A stretch of 28,700 bases of DNA from Candidatus Krumholzibacteriia bacterium (GCA_035649275.1 DASRJW010000072.1:1-28700), one strand, 5' to 3'; counted from the first letter of the stretch, positions 6,885 to 17,776 are shown. Made by a program: numbers and translations. Notes: generated by a model from the sequence alone, not told the origin.

Positions 6885-7202
6885 GCTTCCCTTCCTCGCT
6901 GCGCCAAGCCCTGCGACGAGTTCCCTCGGCGACCCTGGTGGCTCCTGAATGCCGTCCTTCGCTGTGCAGGCAGGTTATACCGTCTCAAGACCCGTGCCAG
7001 AGCCGCTTGCAGCGCCGGGCCGCGGCGCCGCACCTGAATCGCTCCGCCGCCCGATACCGCATGGGAGAATCCCCGATCCTCGCGTCGCACCCTGTCGTGG
7101 TTACAGGGCGTGTGCTTTTTTCAGGGTCCTCTGATCCCTGTGCTACCATGGTTTTTTCCCCGAGACGCCGGCGCCCGTGCAACAGAACGGGGGGTCGAAC
7201 CC
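6885..7202. promoter_or_regulatory. Divergent intergenic region, lmo0937-like gene / two-component operon
   Basis: About 318 bp without a convincing gene. It contains a small hairpin (GCGCCG at 7012-7017 with CGGCGC at 7023-7028), the pair ACAGGG (7103-7108) / CCCTGT (7136-7141), and two T6 runs. TACCAT at 7144-7149 is a possible -10 for the response regulator but lacks a good -35. TATAAC on the minus strand at 6974-6979 may serve the small membrane protein gene. No sigma-54 -24/-12 match was obvious. Confidence 0.4.
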
Positions 7203-8585
7203 GTGGCCACCACGACGGACCGGCAGGGCAATCTCCTCGTCGTCGACGACGACGAGCGCACGCGCCGGGGCCTGTCCCGTGTTCTCGGCGCCCTGGGCTA
7301 TGCCGTCCACGAGGCCGGGACGGCCAAAGAAGCCCTGGATCGTGCCCTTGCCGCCCCGCCAGACCTCGTCATCGTCGATCTCGATCTCCCCGATCGGAAC
7401 GGCATGGCCTTGATCGCCGATCTGCAGGAGCGCGCCGTCGACGCGACGCTCGTGGTGCTCACCGGCCATGGCACGATCGACAGCGCCGTGCAGGCAGCGC
7501 GCAAGGGAGTGCACGACTACCTGGTCAAACCGGTGGATCGGGAACGGCTGCTCCACGTCGTCCGCACCGGGATGGAGCGCGCCGCGCTTCGCCGCGAGGT
7601 CCAGGACCTGCGCCGCGAGGTGGAGCGCAGCGGCCGTCTGAAGGAGCTGGTGGGGCGCTCTCCGGGGATGCTCGAGATCTTCCGACTCATCGAGCAGTTC
7701 GCCGCCTCCGATGCCCCGGTGCTCATCACCGGGGAGAGCGGCACCGGCAAAGAGGTCGCGGCACGGACGATCCACCGGCTGAGTCGCCGCTGGGGGGCAC
7801 GGCTGGTGCCGGTGAACTGCGCCGCCATTCCGGAGAACCTGCTCGAGAGCGAGATGTTCGGCCACGAGCGCGGCGCCTTCACCGGCGCCACCATGGCGCG
7901 GGCCGGCTGCTTCGAGCTCGCCCACGAGGGCACGCTCTTCTTCGACGAGATCGGCCAGATGCCGGCGACGCTGCAGAGCAAGCTGTTGCGCGCCCTCGAA
8001 GATGGACAGATCCGCCGCGTCGGGGGAAACAAGGAGATCGTGGTCGACGTCCGCGTCCTCGCGGCGACGAACGCCAATATCGAAGATCTGCTCGCCAAGG
8101 GCGCCTTCCGCGAAGACCTGTACTACCGGCTCAACGTGCTGACCCTGCACCTGCCGCCGCTGCGCGAGCGCCCCGAGGACATCCCGGTGCTGGCCGAGCG
8201 CTTCCTCGCCTCCTTCGCCGAGCGCGAGAGCAAGGCGCTCACCGGTTTCGCGCCGGAAACGCTGGCGGTGCTCCTCGCCCATCCCTGGCCCGGAAACGGC
8301 CGCGAGCTGCGCAATGCCGTGGAGCGCGCTGTCATCCTCAGCCAGGCCGGGGAGATCCAGCCCCAGCACCTGCCCTCTCCGGTGCGGGGCGGCGCCGGGG
8401 CGGCCGCCGAGGTGGAGGAATCCAGCCTGCGCCTGCCGCTCGGCACCACCATCGCCGATGCCGAGAAGGCCCTGATCCTGCGCACGCTGGAGACCTGCCA
8501 CGGAAACAAGACGCGGGCGGCGTCGATGCTCGGTATCAGCGTGAAGACGCTCTATACCAAGCTGCATTTGTACGCGCAGCAATGA
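7203..8585 (+). CDS. NtrC-family sigma-54-dependent response regulator
   Basis: A 460-residue three-domain regulator. The N-terminal receiver has the acidic pocket (LLVVDDDE), phospho-acceptor Asp59 (VIVDLDLPD), the switch Thr in VLTGHG and Lys in LVKP. The central AAA+ domain has Walker A GESGTGKE at 177-184, the sigma-54 contact loop GAFTGA at 224-229, Walker B TLFFDEIG at 244-251 and the arginine-finger region. The C-terminus is a Fis-type helix-turn-helix (NKTRAASMLGISVKTLYTKL). Phosphorylated, it should open sigma-54 promoters. I chose the GTG at 7203 because a G-rich site (GGGGGG) precedes it and the receiver begins shortly after; the frame stays open upstream but lacks family sequence. 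The histidine kinase follows 11 bp after its stop. Confidence 0.9.
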   Translation: MATTTDRQGNLLVVDDDERTRRGLSRVLGALGYAVHEAGTAKEALDRALAAPPDLVIVDLDLPDRNGMALIADLQERAVDATLVVLTGHGTIDSAVQAARKGVHDYLVKPVDRERLLHVVRTGMERAALRREVQDLRREVERSGRLKELVGRSPGMLEIFRLIEQFAASDAPVLITGESGTGKEVAARTIHRLSRRWGARLVPVNCAAIPENLLESEMFGHERGAFTGATMARAGCFELAHEGTLFFDEIGQMPATLQSKLLRALEDGQIRRVGGNKEIVVDVRVLAATNANIEDLLAKGAFREDLYYRLNVLTLHLPPLRERPEDIPVLAERFLASFAERESKALTGFAPETLAVLLAHPWPGNGRELRNAVERAVILSQAGEIQPQHLPSPVRGGAGAAAEVEESSLRLPLGTTIADAEKALILRTLETCHGNKTRAASMLGISVKTLYTKLHLYAQQ

Positions 8586-8596
8586 CGGAGGTCGGC

Positions 8597-10471
8597 ATGG
8601 CTTCCTCCTCGGCGGGCCGCCAGCTTCGCTCCCTGCTGGTCGTCGGCGCGGCGCTGCCGCTTCTCGCCGTCGGTTTGGAGCTGGCGAGCACGGCGCGGCT
8701 CGCGACCGAACGGGCGGCCACCGAGTGCGGCTTGATCACCCGCAACGTGGCACGCCAGCTCGACTTCCTGGCCAACGACGATGTCGACGCGCCGCTGGCC
8801 GAGCTGGCGCTGGACCCGCGCCTGCAGCAGGTGCTGGACGACGCCATCGCCGAAGCCCCTTCGATCCTGCAGGTTTCCCTCTGCGACACGAACGGCGCCG
8901 TCGTCGCCACCAGCCCCGGCATGGGTCGCGGCGAGGAGACACGCCCGCATCCACCCCTTCCCAAGATCGAGAACCTGGCGCAGGCGTTCGCCGTAGTCTG
9001 GGACCTGCGCGCCGTGGACCGCGTCTACCTGGCGGAGTCGCGCGTCTCCCAGGGGACGCGGCCCTTCGCCTCGATCCGCATCCAGGTGGCAGGAACCTTC
9101 CTGCGTGACGGTGTGCAATCGGCCTTTTACCGTGGCGTCGTCGGCACTCTCGCTTTCATCGGCCTGGTCCTTGCCGCCGGTTGGGTGCTCTCGCGCTTGG
9201 CGGGCACCCGCCTCCGCGATCTCGAAGCCGGCGTCTCGGCGATGCGCGCCGGCCGCTTCGATGCCACGATTCCCGAGTCGGGCGCCGACGAGTTCGCCCG
9301 CTTGGCGCGCGAGCTCAACCTGCTCGGCCGTCAGATCCACGAGGAGCGGGAGAAGCTGGGAGCGGAGCACACCCTCTACCGCGCCGTCGATCTCCTCGGC
9401 GACGGCATTCTGGCGCTCGGTCCGCGGCAGGAGATCATTCTCACCAATGCGCTCGCCTGCCGCTGGCTCGGCCTGCCACCGCACCTGAGCCAGGGCCGGC
9501 GGCTCGAGTCTCTCCTTGCCGCGGAGCATCCCCTCCACGCTCTGTGTGCGGAGCTGCGCAATGGCGGCGAGAAGAGTCTCTCGGTGCGCTTGACCGCCGT
9601 GCAAGACGGGGAGCTCCTGGTCGCCGTGGGACATCGGATCGAGGCGGTAGAGGACCCGCCCGGCGGGCTCCTGATCGAAATCCAGCGCGCTAACGAGCAT
9701 CTGGCCATGCACAGCTTGATCGATCAATCGAAAGTGCTGACGGTGTTGGGGGACATGGCGGCGGGCTTCGCGCACGAGCTGCGCGGGCGCCTGCAGTCCA
9801 TCGTTTTCGACCTCGATGCCATGGTGGCAGCGGTGGCCGACGATCCGGCGAGCGCCGGAGAGCAGGGGCGTGCCATGTCCGAGAAGGTGCGCAACTTGGA
9901 TCGGTTCATCAGCGGCTTCCTCCGCCTCTCCCGCTTGCGCCCCGCGCTGGTGGAGCCGCTGCGCCTCGAGGCTTGCGTCGAAGAGGTGTGCGCCTCGCTT
10001 GCCGCCGACGCCACTCTCGCCGGCGTCGAGATCGAGTTCCAACCGGCAGAGGGAGTACCCGCGGTTCTCGCCGACAAAGCGATCTTGTGCCACGCATTGG
10101 AGAACGTGCTGCGGAACGCCATCCAAGCGCAGCCGTCGCAGAACGGGCGGATTCTCGTCCGCACCACGTGTAGGCAGGAACGGGCCTTCGTTTCCATCGC
10201 GGACACCGGCCCGGGGATCCCGGCGGAAAACCTGCAGCGTGTGTTCGACGTCTTCTACACCACGCGTCCCGAAGGCTCGGGCGTGGGCCTTGCCCTGGTG
10301 CGGCAGGCGGTGGAGATGCACGGCGGCCAGGTCGAGATCGCTTCGGATCCCGCCACGGGCACCGAGGTCACGCTATCCTTGCCCACGAGCACCGGCAGCG
10401 TCAGTTCCTTGATGCTGTCGAGCCTGGAGAGTGTCGATGCGAAGCCAGCGACAGCAGCGCGCCTGGCGTGA
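8597..10471 (+). CDS. Membrane sensor histidine kinase
   Basis: A 624-residue kinase that should phosphorylate the preceding response regulator. Order: transmembrane helix about 12-30; periplasmic sensor about 31-180 of unknown ligand; second transmembrane helix about 181-200; HAMP linker to about 255; PAS-like domain about 258-365; phosphoacceptor helix with His393 in GFAHELRGRL; and the ATPase domain with N box NVLRNAIQ (503-510), G1 DTGPGIP (536-542) and G2 GSGVGLAL (560-567). The H box departs from the usual HEINNPL pattern: the Asn and Pro after the His are replaced by RGR. I chose the ATG at 8597, which has GGAGGT before it; an ATG at 8582 overlapping the regulator stop is possible but has no ribosome binding site. 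Confidence 0.88.
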   Translation: MASSSAGRQLRSLLVVGAALPLLAVGLELASTARLATERAATECGLITRNVARQLDFLANDDVDAPLAELALDPRLQQVLDDAIAEAPSILQVSLCDTNGAVVATSPGMGRGEETRPHPPLPKIENLAQAFAVVWDLRAVDRVYLAESRVSQGTRPFASIRIQVAGTFLRDGVQSAFYRGVVGTLAFIGLVLAAGWVLSRLAGTRLRDLEAGVSAMRAGRFDATIPESGADEFARLARELNLLGRQIHEEREKLGAEHTLYRAVDLLGDGILALGPRQEIILTNALACRWLGLPPHLSQGRRLESLLAAEHPLHALCAELRNGGEKSLSVRLTAVQDGELLVAVGHRIEAVEDPPGGLLIEIQRANEHLAMHSLIDQSKVLTVLGDMAAGFAHELRGRLQSIVFDLDAMVAAVADDPASAGEQGRAMSEKVRNLDRFISGFLRLSRLRPALVEPLRLEACVEEVCASLAADATLAGVEIEFQPAEGVPAVLADKAILCHALENVLRNAIQAQPSQNGRILVRTTCRQERAFVSIADTGPGIPAENLQRVFDVFYTTRPEGSGVGLALVRQAVEMHGGQVEIASDPATGTEVTLSLPTSTGSVSSLMLSSLESVDAKPATAARLA

Positions 10472-10487
10472 GGAAGGCGGAGCGGGA

Positions 10488-10898
10488 GTGAGGCCTGAAC
10501 GCCGCCTCCCATGGCGACGCACGTTCCTCTGCGTCCTGCTGCTTGCATGCTTGGCTGCTTGCTCCTCTCCGGCTCCTCCGGTGAAGCCGCCACCCCTGGC
10601 GCCGGCGCCGCAACCACCACCCCCGGCGCCCGAGCCCCCAGCCGACCTCAAGCTGGAGCTCTCCGCCGAGGAGAAGACGGCTCTGACGGCGCAGGCAAAC
10701 GAGGATCTGGAGGAAGCCGAGAAGTCGATCCGGAGCCTCGACCGGGAGAAGCTCACGGCGGAAGAAATCGAGAAGTTGCACACGGTGGAAAACCTGGTCG
10801 TCGCCGCGCGGGCTGCGGAGGAGAAGGACGATATCCCGGGGATGGCCAACCTGGCGCGCAAGGCTCGTCTGCTGGCCGAAGAGCTAGTGCATCGCTGA
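10488..10898 (+). CDS. Small proline-rich, coiled-coil lipoprotein
   Basis: A 136-residue lipoprotein with a basic start (RPERRLPWRR), a short hydrophobic core and lipobox LAAC (Cys25). A proline/alanine-rich linker follows (about 28-50), then a charged helical region with heptad-like Leu/Ala spacing. There is no enzymatic motif. I favour the GTG at 10488, which gives a normal signal peptide and has GGAG five bases upstream; an ATG at 10437 inside the kinase gene also has a GGAGAG site but would give an unusually long N-region. It begins 16 bp after the kinase stop, so it is probably the third gene of the operon and could be an envelope accessory or a target of the sensor. A perfect hairpin follows. 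Confidence 0.7.
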   Translation: MRPERRLPWRRTFLCVLLLACLAACSSPAPPVKPPPLAPAPQPPPPAPEPPADLKLELSAEEKTALTAQANEDLEEAEKSIRSLDREKLTAEEIEKLHTVENLVVAARAAEEKDDIPGMANLARKARLLAEELVHR

Positions 10899-10905
10899 AA
10901 GGTTT

Positions 10906-10932
10906 CGGGGGCGCGCCGCCGGCGCGCCCCCG
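10906..10932 (+). terminator. 12-bp perfect GC hairpin after the two-component operon
   Basis: CGGGGGCGCGCC (10906-10917) and GGCGCGCCCCCG (10921-10932) pair perfectly around a 3-base loop, seven bases after the lipoprotein stop codon. There is no U-tract. This is the strongest hairpin in the window and very likely ends the operon transcript. Confidence 0.7.
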
Positions 10933-11009
10933 ACCTGTTCCTCCTGGAACCACACTCCGCCAACCCATGCCCTGGAGGAACCCCCTGTGCGTCTGGACTA
11001 ATGCACATG

Positions 11010-11035
11010 CTGTGCCCAAACGCTCTGGGGCACAG
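11010..11035. terminator. 8-bp hairpin between convergent units
   Basis: CTGTGCCC (11010-11017) pairs with GGGCACAG (11028-11035) around a 10-base loop. It lies downstream of both the two-component operon and the convergent SdrD-type lipoprotein gene and could act as a weak bidirectional terminator. The rest of 10933-11162 shows nothing recognisable. Confidence 0.35.
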
Positions 11036-11162
11036 GCGGCGCGCCAGATCGTGATGAGATCGAGTAGAGCGAAGGCGGCGCAGCGTGCCTGGGTAGTTTT
11101 CGCCCGGACCCATTACGAATCTACAGGCTGGGCCGCCCTTCGAGAGCGACCTCGACGGCGGT

Positions 11163-12326
11163 TCAGGGACTCGCCGGCGCCACGCCGAAGTCGGCCCGCA
11201 GAGGGCCAGGGCCCGGTGGCAGGTTCTCGAAGAGCACCGGGTTCGGGCTCGTGAAGACATAGCCATCGATCTGATAGAGCGCCACGCTGATGAACGGTGG
11301 GCAGGGCGGGAGCAGCATGCCGTAGTTCCCGCGCCGGTCGGTGTGCGCCTCGATGGGCGCGAAGGTCGGGCACGCGGTAGAGCCCCCGAGCACGACTCCA
11401 GGGAGGCCGGGCTCCCCCATGTCCGGCAGGCCGTTGCGGTTGTGATCGATGAAGACGCGCCCGGTGACTAAAATCGAGAAATCGCCGCCAGCGAAGCAGC
11501 CGAAATCGCCCTCGGCGAAGCCCGAAAGCGTGCCATCGGAGCGGCGCAGCACCAGCACCTGCAGCCGTGTCGGCGTCGAAGGCGGGCAGCGTCCCGGCTC
11601 CCAGACCAGCTCGTACAGACCTGGATCCGCCACCTGGAAGGCATAGTTCCCGCGCGCATCCGTGGTGGCAGTCTGCACCGAGGTGTCATGGACGAGGGAT
11701 ACTGTGGCGCCCTCGAGACCCGCCTCCCCGTCCTCCCTGTGCCCGTTCCCATTCAAATCGTGGAAGACGGCGCCGGAGATCGTGCCGTCGCCAGGTTGCG
11801 CGGTGCCGGGCTCGATGCGGGCGCGGAAGGCGAAACTCTCGTCCGACGGGTTGTAGACGATCCACTCCAGAGGTTCGGAGGTTTCCCCCGGCCCGAGGGC
11901 GCCGTCATCGCCGTAGGTGCCGCTGTGTTCGTAGAAGCATTCGGCCGGGCAGTTGAGGCATTCCGCTTCGATGCAGTCGCCGTTGACTGGTCTCACGTCT
12001 TGGGGAACGAAGCCGAAAACGTCGACGCCCCGGGGACCCGGCTGCACCTCACCGGTCGTGTTCCGGATCGCGACCGAGGCGTGCACCTCGTGTGTCGACG
12101 GGTCCTGGGTCAGGTGGGTCACCACGAGCTGGAAGGCGCTCGGTCCGCCATCCGGAGCTTCGAGCCGAAAAACGAGGCTCTTGGAGCCGGCATCGTAGAT
12201 ACCGTGGTAGTCCGTGGAGGATGTCGACGAGGGTGGCGCCCCGGGATCGTTGCAGGCGCCGAAGGTGAGCGCGCCGAGCGCCACCAAGACGGCCGCTGCT
12301 CGAGAAATCCTCATGCTTGGACGCAT
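11163..12326 (-). CDS. Lipoprotein with two SdrD-B-like calcium-binding repeats
   Basis: A 387-residue lipoprotein (signal peptide to about 24, then Cys25). Residues 40-172 are a beta-rich domain I do not recognise, with a tight cysteine group (C118, C123, C126, C130). Two SdrD B-type (Cna-B/prealbumin-like) modules follow, starting with ISGAVFHDLNGNGHREDGE (183-201) and VTGRVFIDHNRNGLPDMGE (287-305). Each carries the Asp/Asn-rich calcium loop and a later RGNYxF/M strand. In the family these are rigid extracellular spacers. It is probably surface- or periplasm-exposed. The first ATG has AAGGT upstream; a second ATG four codons on lacks a site. It is divergent from cstA and convergent with the two-component operon. 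There is no catalytic motif, so a structural or adhesive role is only inferred. Confidence 0.75.
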   Translation of the reverse strand: MRPSMRISRAAAVLVALGALTFGACNDPGAPPSSTSSTDYHGIYDAGSKSLVFRLEAPDGGPSAFQLVVTHLTQDPSTHEVHASVAIRNTTGEVQPGPRGVDVFGFVPQDVRPVNGDCIEAECLNCPAECFYEHSGTYGDDGALGPGETSEPLEWIVYNPSDESFAFRARIEPGTAQPGDGTISGAVFHDLNGNGHREDGEAGLEGATVSLVHDTSVQTATTDARGNYAFQVADPGLYELVWEPGRCPPSTPTRLQVLVLRRSDGTLSGFAEGDFGCFAGGDFSILVTGRVFIDHNRNGLPDMGEPGLPGVVLGGSTACPTFAPIEAHTDRRGNYGMLLPPCPPFISVALYQIDGYVFTSPNPVLFENLPPGPGPLRADFGVAPASP

Positions 12327-12510
12327 TCGACTATCTACCTTACCAGGGGCTGCTCGCGGGTCAATGTAGCTCCCTACCCGGCTCGGCGCAACCGCTGCCG
12401 ATGGTTTCTCCCTGCTCGGCCAGCACCAGCCTGCAACAAGGGTACCACCCGTTGAGCGTCGCAGGTAAGATTCCGCCGCGGCTGTTGTTACAGCCTCGGG
12501 GAGGCCACGA

Positions 12511-14436
12511 TTGACCGTTCATGCCCTGCCCCTCGTGATCGGCGTTCTCTGCCTCTTCGCCATCGCCTACCGTTACTACTCCGCCTTCCTCGCCGCCAAG
12601 GTGGCGGTTCTCGACGACACGCGGGTCACCCCAGCGCATCGCCTGAACGACGGCCAGAATTACCACCCCACCCACAAGTGGGTCCTCTTCGGTCATCACT
12701 TCGCCGCCATCAGCGGCGCCGGCCCCCTGGTGGGCCCGGTGCTGGCGGCGCAGTTCGGCTTTCTCCCCGGTCTGCTATGGCTCGTCATCGGGGTCGTCCT
12801 GGCAGGAACGGTCCAGGATTTCCTGGTGCTCGCGTTCTCCGTCCGCCGCGACGGTCGCTCCCTCGCCGACATGGCGCGGGCCGAGATCGGGCCGCTCGCC
12901 GGCGTGACTGCCTCCCTCGCCATCCTCTTCATCATCGTCAACGCCCTCGCCGGCCTCGGTCTGGTGGTGGTGAAAGCGCTGGGGGGCGAAACGCTCACCA
13001 GGCCCGACGGCTCGATCCTGCACATCCCCGGCTCGTCCTGGGGCACCTTCACCATCGCCTGCTCGATCCCGATCGCGCTCTTCGTGGGCCTGTGGATGTA
13101 CCGGCTGCGCAAGGGCAAGATCGGCGAAGCCTCGGCAGTCGGCGCCCTCGCGGTCCTGGGCTGTACCTGGCTCGGCAGCTTGATCCCGGGCTCGCCGCTC
13201 GAGCGCTTCTTCAGCTTGAGCCAGCACCAGGTGACCATCGCCATCGCCGTGTACGGCTTCATCGCCTCCGTGCTGCCAGTCTGGTTGCTCCTCTGCCCGC
13301 GGGACTACCTCTCCTCCTATCTCAAGATCGGCACGGTGGCGGCTCTCGTCATCGGCGTCGTGCTCGTCAATCCACCGCTGCAGATGCCGCCTCTGACCGA
13401 CTTCGTCCACGGCGGCGGGCCTCTCGTGCCCGGCAAGGTCTTCCCGTTCGTCTTCATCACCATCATGTGCGGCGCGATCTCGGGCTTCCATTCCCTGGTG
13501 GCCTCGGGAACGACGCCGAAGATGCTGGATCGAGAATCCCACGCCCGCCCCATCGGCTACGCGGCGATGCTCATCGAGGGCCTGGTGGGCGTGGTGGCAC
13601 TCATCGCCGCCTGCTCGCTGCCGCCGGGAGACTACTTCGCCATCAACATCGATCTCGCCAAGCAGGCGCAGTGGAAGCCGATCCTGGAGAAGATGGGATT
13701 CGCCGTCGAGCACCTGCCGGCCTACGAGGCGGCCGTGCGCGAGCAACTGCAGGGGCGCTCCGGTGGGGCGGTCTCCCTCGCTGTCGGCATGGCGCAGATC
13801 TTCACCGCGATCCCGGTGTTCCGCGCCCTCACCTCGTTCTGGTACCACTTCGCCATCATGTTCGAGGCGCTGTTCATCCTCACCACGATCGATACGGGGA
13901 CGCGCGTGGCGCGTTTCCTCGTGCAAGAAATGTTGGGGCGCGTGCACCCGCGGCTCGGGCGCCCGGACTTCCTCCCCGCCGCGGTCTTCGCGACGGCGTT
14001 CGTCGTGCTCGCCTGGGGTTACTTCATCTGGGCCGGTTCGATCGACACCATCTGGCCGATGTTCGGCATCTCCAACCAGCTCCTGGCGGTGGTGGCGCTG
14101 TCGGTGGCGGGGACGGTGCTCGTCAACAGCGGCCGGGCGCGTTACCTCTGGGCGACCCTGATCCCGATGTTGTTCGTGACCTGCACCACGCTCACCGCGG
14201 GCTACCAGCTCGTCTTCCAGCGCTTCCTGCCCATGGCGCGCACGGCCGCGGATGCAGCGACGCGCTTCAAGGGAGCTCTCGACGCCTGGCTCACCATCAT
14301 CATGGTGTTGTGCGTGGCGTTGATCCTGCTGCAGGTGGGGCGCCGTTGGCTGGCCGTCGCCCGCGGCACGGCCGTCGCTGCACCGGTCCTCCGCGCGGCG
14401 GTGCCCGACGGCCGGCCTCCCAACGGTTGCTGCTGA
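12511..14436 (+). CDS. cstA: CstA family carbon-starvation transporter
   Basis: A 641-residue polytopic membrane protein of the CstA/BtsT family, which imports pyruvate or peptides when carbon is scarce. Diagnostic stretches are present: NDGQNYHPTHKWVLFGHHFA (47-66), ISGAGPLVGP, VQDFLVLAFSVRRDGRSL, GTTPKMLDRE, and SFWYHFAIMFEALFILTTID followed by GTRVARF. It is somewhat shorter than E. coli CstA. The start is TTG at 12511: GGGGAGG lies six bases upstream at 12498-12504 and no better start fits. The protein ends PNGCC. No YbdD-type companion gene follows; instead there is a strong ribosome binding site and an 18-codon ORF. It is divergent from the SdrD-type lipoprotein over about 180 bp in which I found no clear promoter. 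Confidence 0.93.
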   Translation: MTVHALPLVIGVLCLFAIAYRYYSAFLAAKVAVLDDTRVTPAHRLNDGQNYHPTHKWVLFGHHFAAISGAGPLVGPVLAAQFGFLPGLLWLVIGVVLAGTVQDFLVLAFSVRRDGRSLADMARAEIGPLAGVTASLAILFIIVNALAGLGLVVVKALGGETLTRPDGSILHIPGSSWGTFTIACSIPIALFVGLWMYRLRKGKIGEASAVGALAVLGCTWLGSLIPGSPLERFFSLSQHQVTIAIAVYGFIASVLPVWLLLCPRDYLSSYLKIGTVAALVIGVVLVNPPLQMPPLTDFVHGGGPLVPGKVFPFVFITIMCGAISGFHSLVASGTTPKMLDRESHARPIGYAAMLIEGLVGVVALIAACSLPPGDYFAINIDLAKQAQWKPILEKMGFAVEHLPAYEAAVREQLQGRSGGAVSLAVGMAQIFTAIPVFRALTSFWYHFAIMFEALFILTTIDTGTRVARFLVQEMLGRVHPRLGRPDFLPAAVFATAFVVLAWGYFIWAGSIDTIWPMFGISNQLLAVVALSVAGTVLVNSGRARYLWATLIPMLFVTCTTLTAGYQLVFQRFLPMARTAADAATRFKGALDAWLTIIMVLCVALILLQVGRRWLAVARGTAVAAPVLRAAVPDGRPPNGCC

Positions 14437-14453
14437 CCTCGAGGAGAACCACG

Positions 14454-14510
14454 ATGCGCGTGCCGGTGCAGACGGAGGCGTGCGCAGCCGCTCCTCTCCG
14501 CATGTCCTGA
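14454..14510 (+). CDS. Possible 18-residue ORF after cstA
   Basis: An ATG with a good GAGGAGA site starts 17 bp after the cstA stop and opens an 18-codon frame (MRVPVQTEACAAAPLRMS). It occupies the place where the small YbdD/DUF466 gene often follows cstA, but its sequence is unrelated to that family. It could be a genuine micro-protein, the remnant of a lost gene, or coincidence. Confidence 0.25.
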   Translation: MRVPVQTEACAAAPLRMS

Positions 14511-14583
14511 GCCCCTGGACACGCTTCCGAGACACGCCGATAATCCGTGCGCAGCGTCGAAAGCCCGAAGGGAAGGGATCCAC

Positions 14584-15212
14584 ATGCGTACGATGAGAAG
14601 GTTCGAGGCTGGGCTCGCGGGCATTCTGACCATTGTGATCGCGATCACGCTGCGAGCCGCCACATGGGCAGCGCAAACGTCACCGCCGCCAGCCCAGAGC
14701 CAGCAGCCCGCGCAGACTCCGCCGGCGACGACGGCACCCCCGCCGGCCGCCGCGACCGCCGCCCCGCAGATGACGATGAAGGAAGCGAAGCAGAAGCTCG
14801 GCATCGTCGTCTTCCCGGCCAAGGAGCAAACACCGGAACAGCAGGAAGCAGACGAGCTAGCCTGCTTGCAGTGGGCGGCGAACGAGACTGGCATCAAGCC
14901 GAATCAGCCGCCGCCCGACGCCAAGGCGGCAGGCGATCAAGCCAAAGCGCAAGTGGACTCGGTCGCCGGGAAGGCCGGAGCCAAGGGCGCGGCCAAGGGT
15001 GCCGCAGCGGGGGCCATCATCGGCGCCATCGCCGGCGATGCCGGCACCGGTGCCGCCATCGGCGCTGCGGCGGGAGGAGTCGGGGGGCGCCGGGCGAAGA
15101 AAAAGGCCGAGGCACAGGCCGAAGCCGGGGCGGAAGCCAAGGTGAACGCGGAACAGCAGGCGAAGCTCGACGCCCTCAAGAAGGCCATGGGGGCGTGCCT
15201 CGAATCCAAGGG

Positions 15213-15228
<16 letters not shown>
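14584..15228 (+). CDS. Glycine-zipper (YMGG-like) envelope protein
   Basis: A 214-residue exported protein. A hydrophobic leader (about 6-30) is followed by a Pro/Ala/Gln-rich low-complexity linker to about 62. A conserved-looking domain (about 65-105, Cys94 in ELACLQWA) comes next, then a glycine zipper (about 136-168, with GAAAGAIIGAIAGDAGTGAA), a Lys/Ala/Glu-rich helix and a C-terminal ACLESKGYTV. The zipper plus the two short cysteine motifs match YMGG/Gly-zipper proteins of the bacterial envelope, whose zipper helices may insert in or pack against a membrane. The exact function is unknown. AAGGGAAGGG precedes the ATG. Its last five codons, including the stop, lie on the same DNA as the end of the convergent glgX. 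Confidence 0.7.
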
Positions 15229-17354
<2,126 letters not shown>

Positions 17355-17776
17355 CGTCCTGCCTCCGGTGAGATCTGGCGAGCCGCCGCGCCGCCTTCTC
17401 GAGGACCTAGCGGCCGAGCGGCAGTCCCATGCTAGTGCGTGCCCGGCCAGGCGACAATCCAGTACGCACGGGAGCATGGCGCGGACCAGTTGCCACCTAA
17501 ACTGCGCCGCCAGCGCCGAATTTGCCTCGATGACGACCGCCGCGCCAGTGTCTGGTCGCGCCTCCCGCGCTCTTCATTACGGATCCTGGGCGCGGCTCGT
17601 GGTCTGGAGAGGGGTGGCGCCACGGGCGCGACGGTCGTTGCCTGCTGGCACGATCCATGATAGTCTCCCTGGGTGCAGGTGCACTCGGTGCGCGCGGTGT
17701 GAATCCTCTCGAGGCTCAAGCCTTTTCGGTTCGCCTTCCGGGTATTCTCCCAGTTCTCCGTGTTCCCCTTGCAGAC
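17355..17776. promoter_or_regulatory. Long intergenic region upstream of the RRM gene
   Basis: More than 400 bp between glgX (minus) and the RRM gene (plus) with no convincing protein gene. A possible sigma-70-type promoter for the RRM gene is TTGCCT (17638-17643), 17 bases, TAGTCT (17661-17666). If used, the mRNA leader would be nearly 200 bases, as in many cold-shock genes. The glgX promoter must also lie here but is not evident. Confidence 0.35.

Noticed and set aside
6938-8596. Long open frame in phase with the histidine kinase that runs under the whole response regulator.
   Set aside because: The translation is Arg/Pro/Gly-rich with no family sequence; the kinase starts at 8597 with its own ribosome binding site. 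GC-driven open frame.
12775-14676. Very long antisense frame across cstA; similar ones lie opposite the diheme gene, glgX, the kinase and the DUF5916 gene.
   Set aside because: Low-complexity charged translations with no domain; expected when codon third positions are G/C.
17646-17662. TGGCACG (17646-17652), a perfect sigma-54 -24 element, tempting because an NtrC-type regulator is in the window.
   Set aside because: The -12 position reads GA instead of GC and the TTGCA context is missing. A sigma-70-like pair overlaps it.
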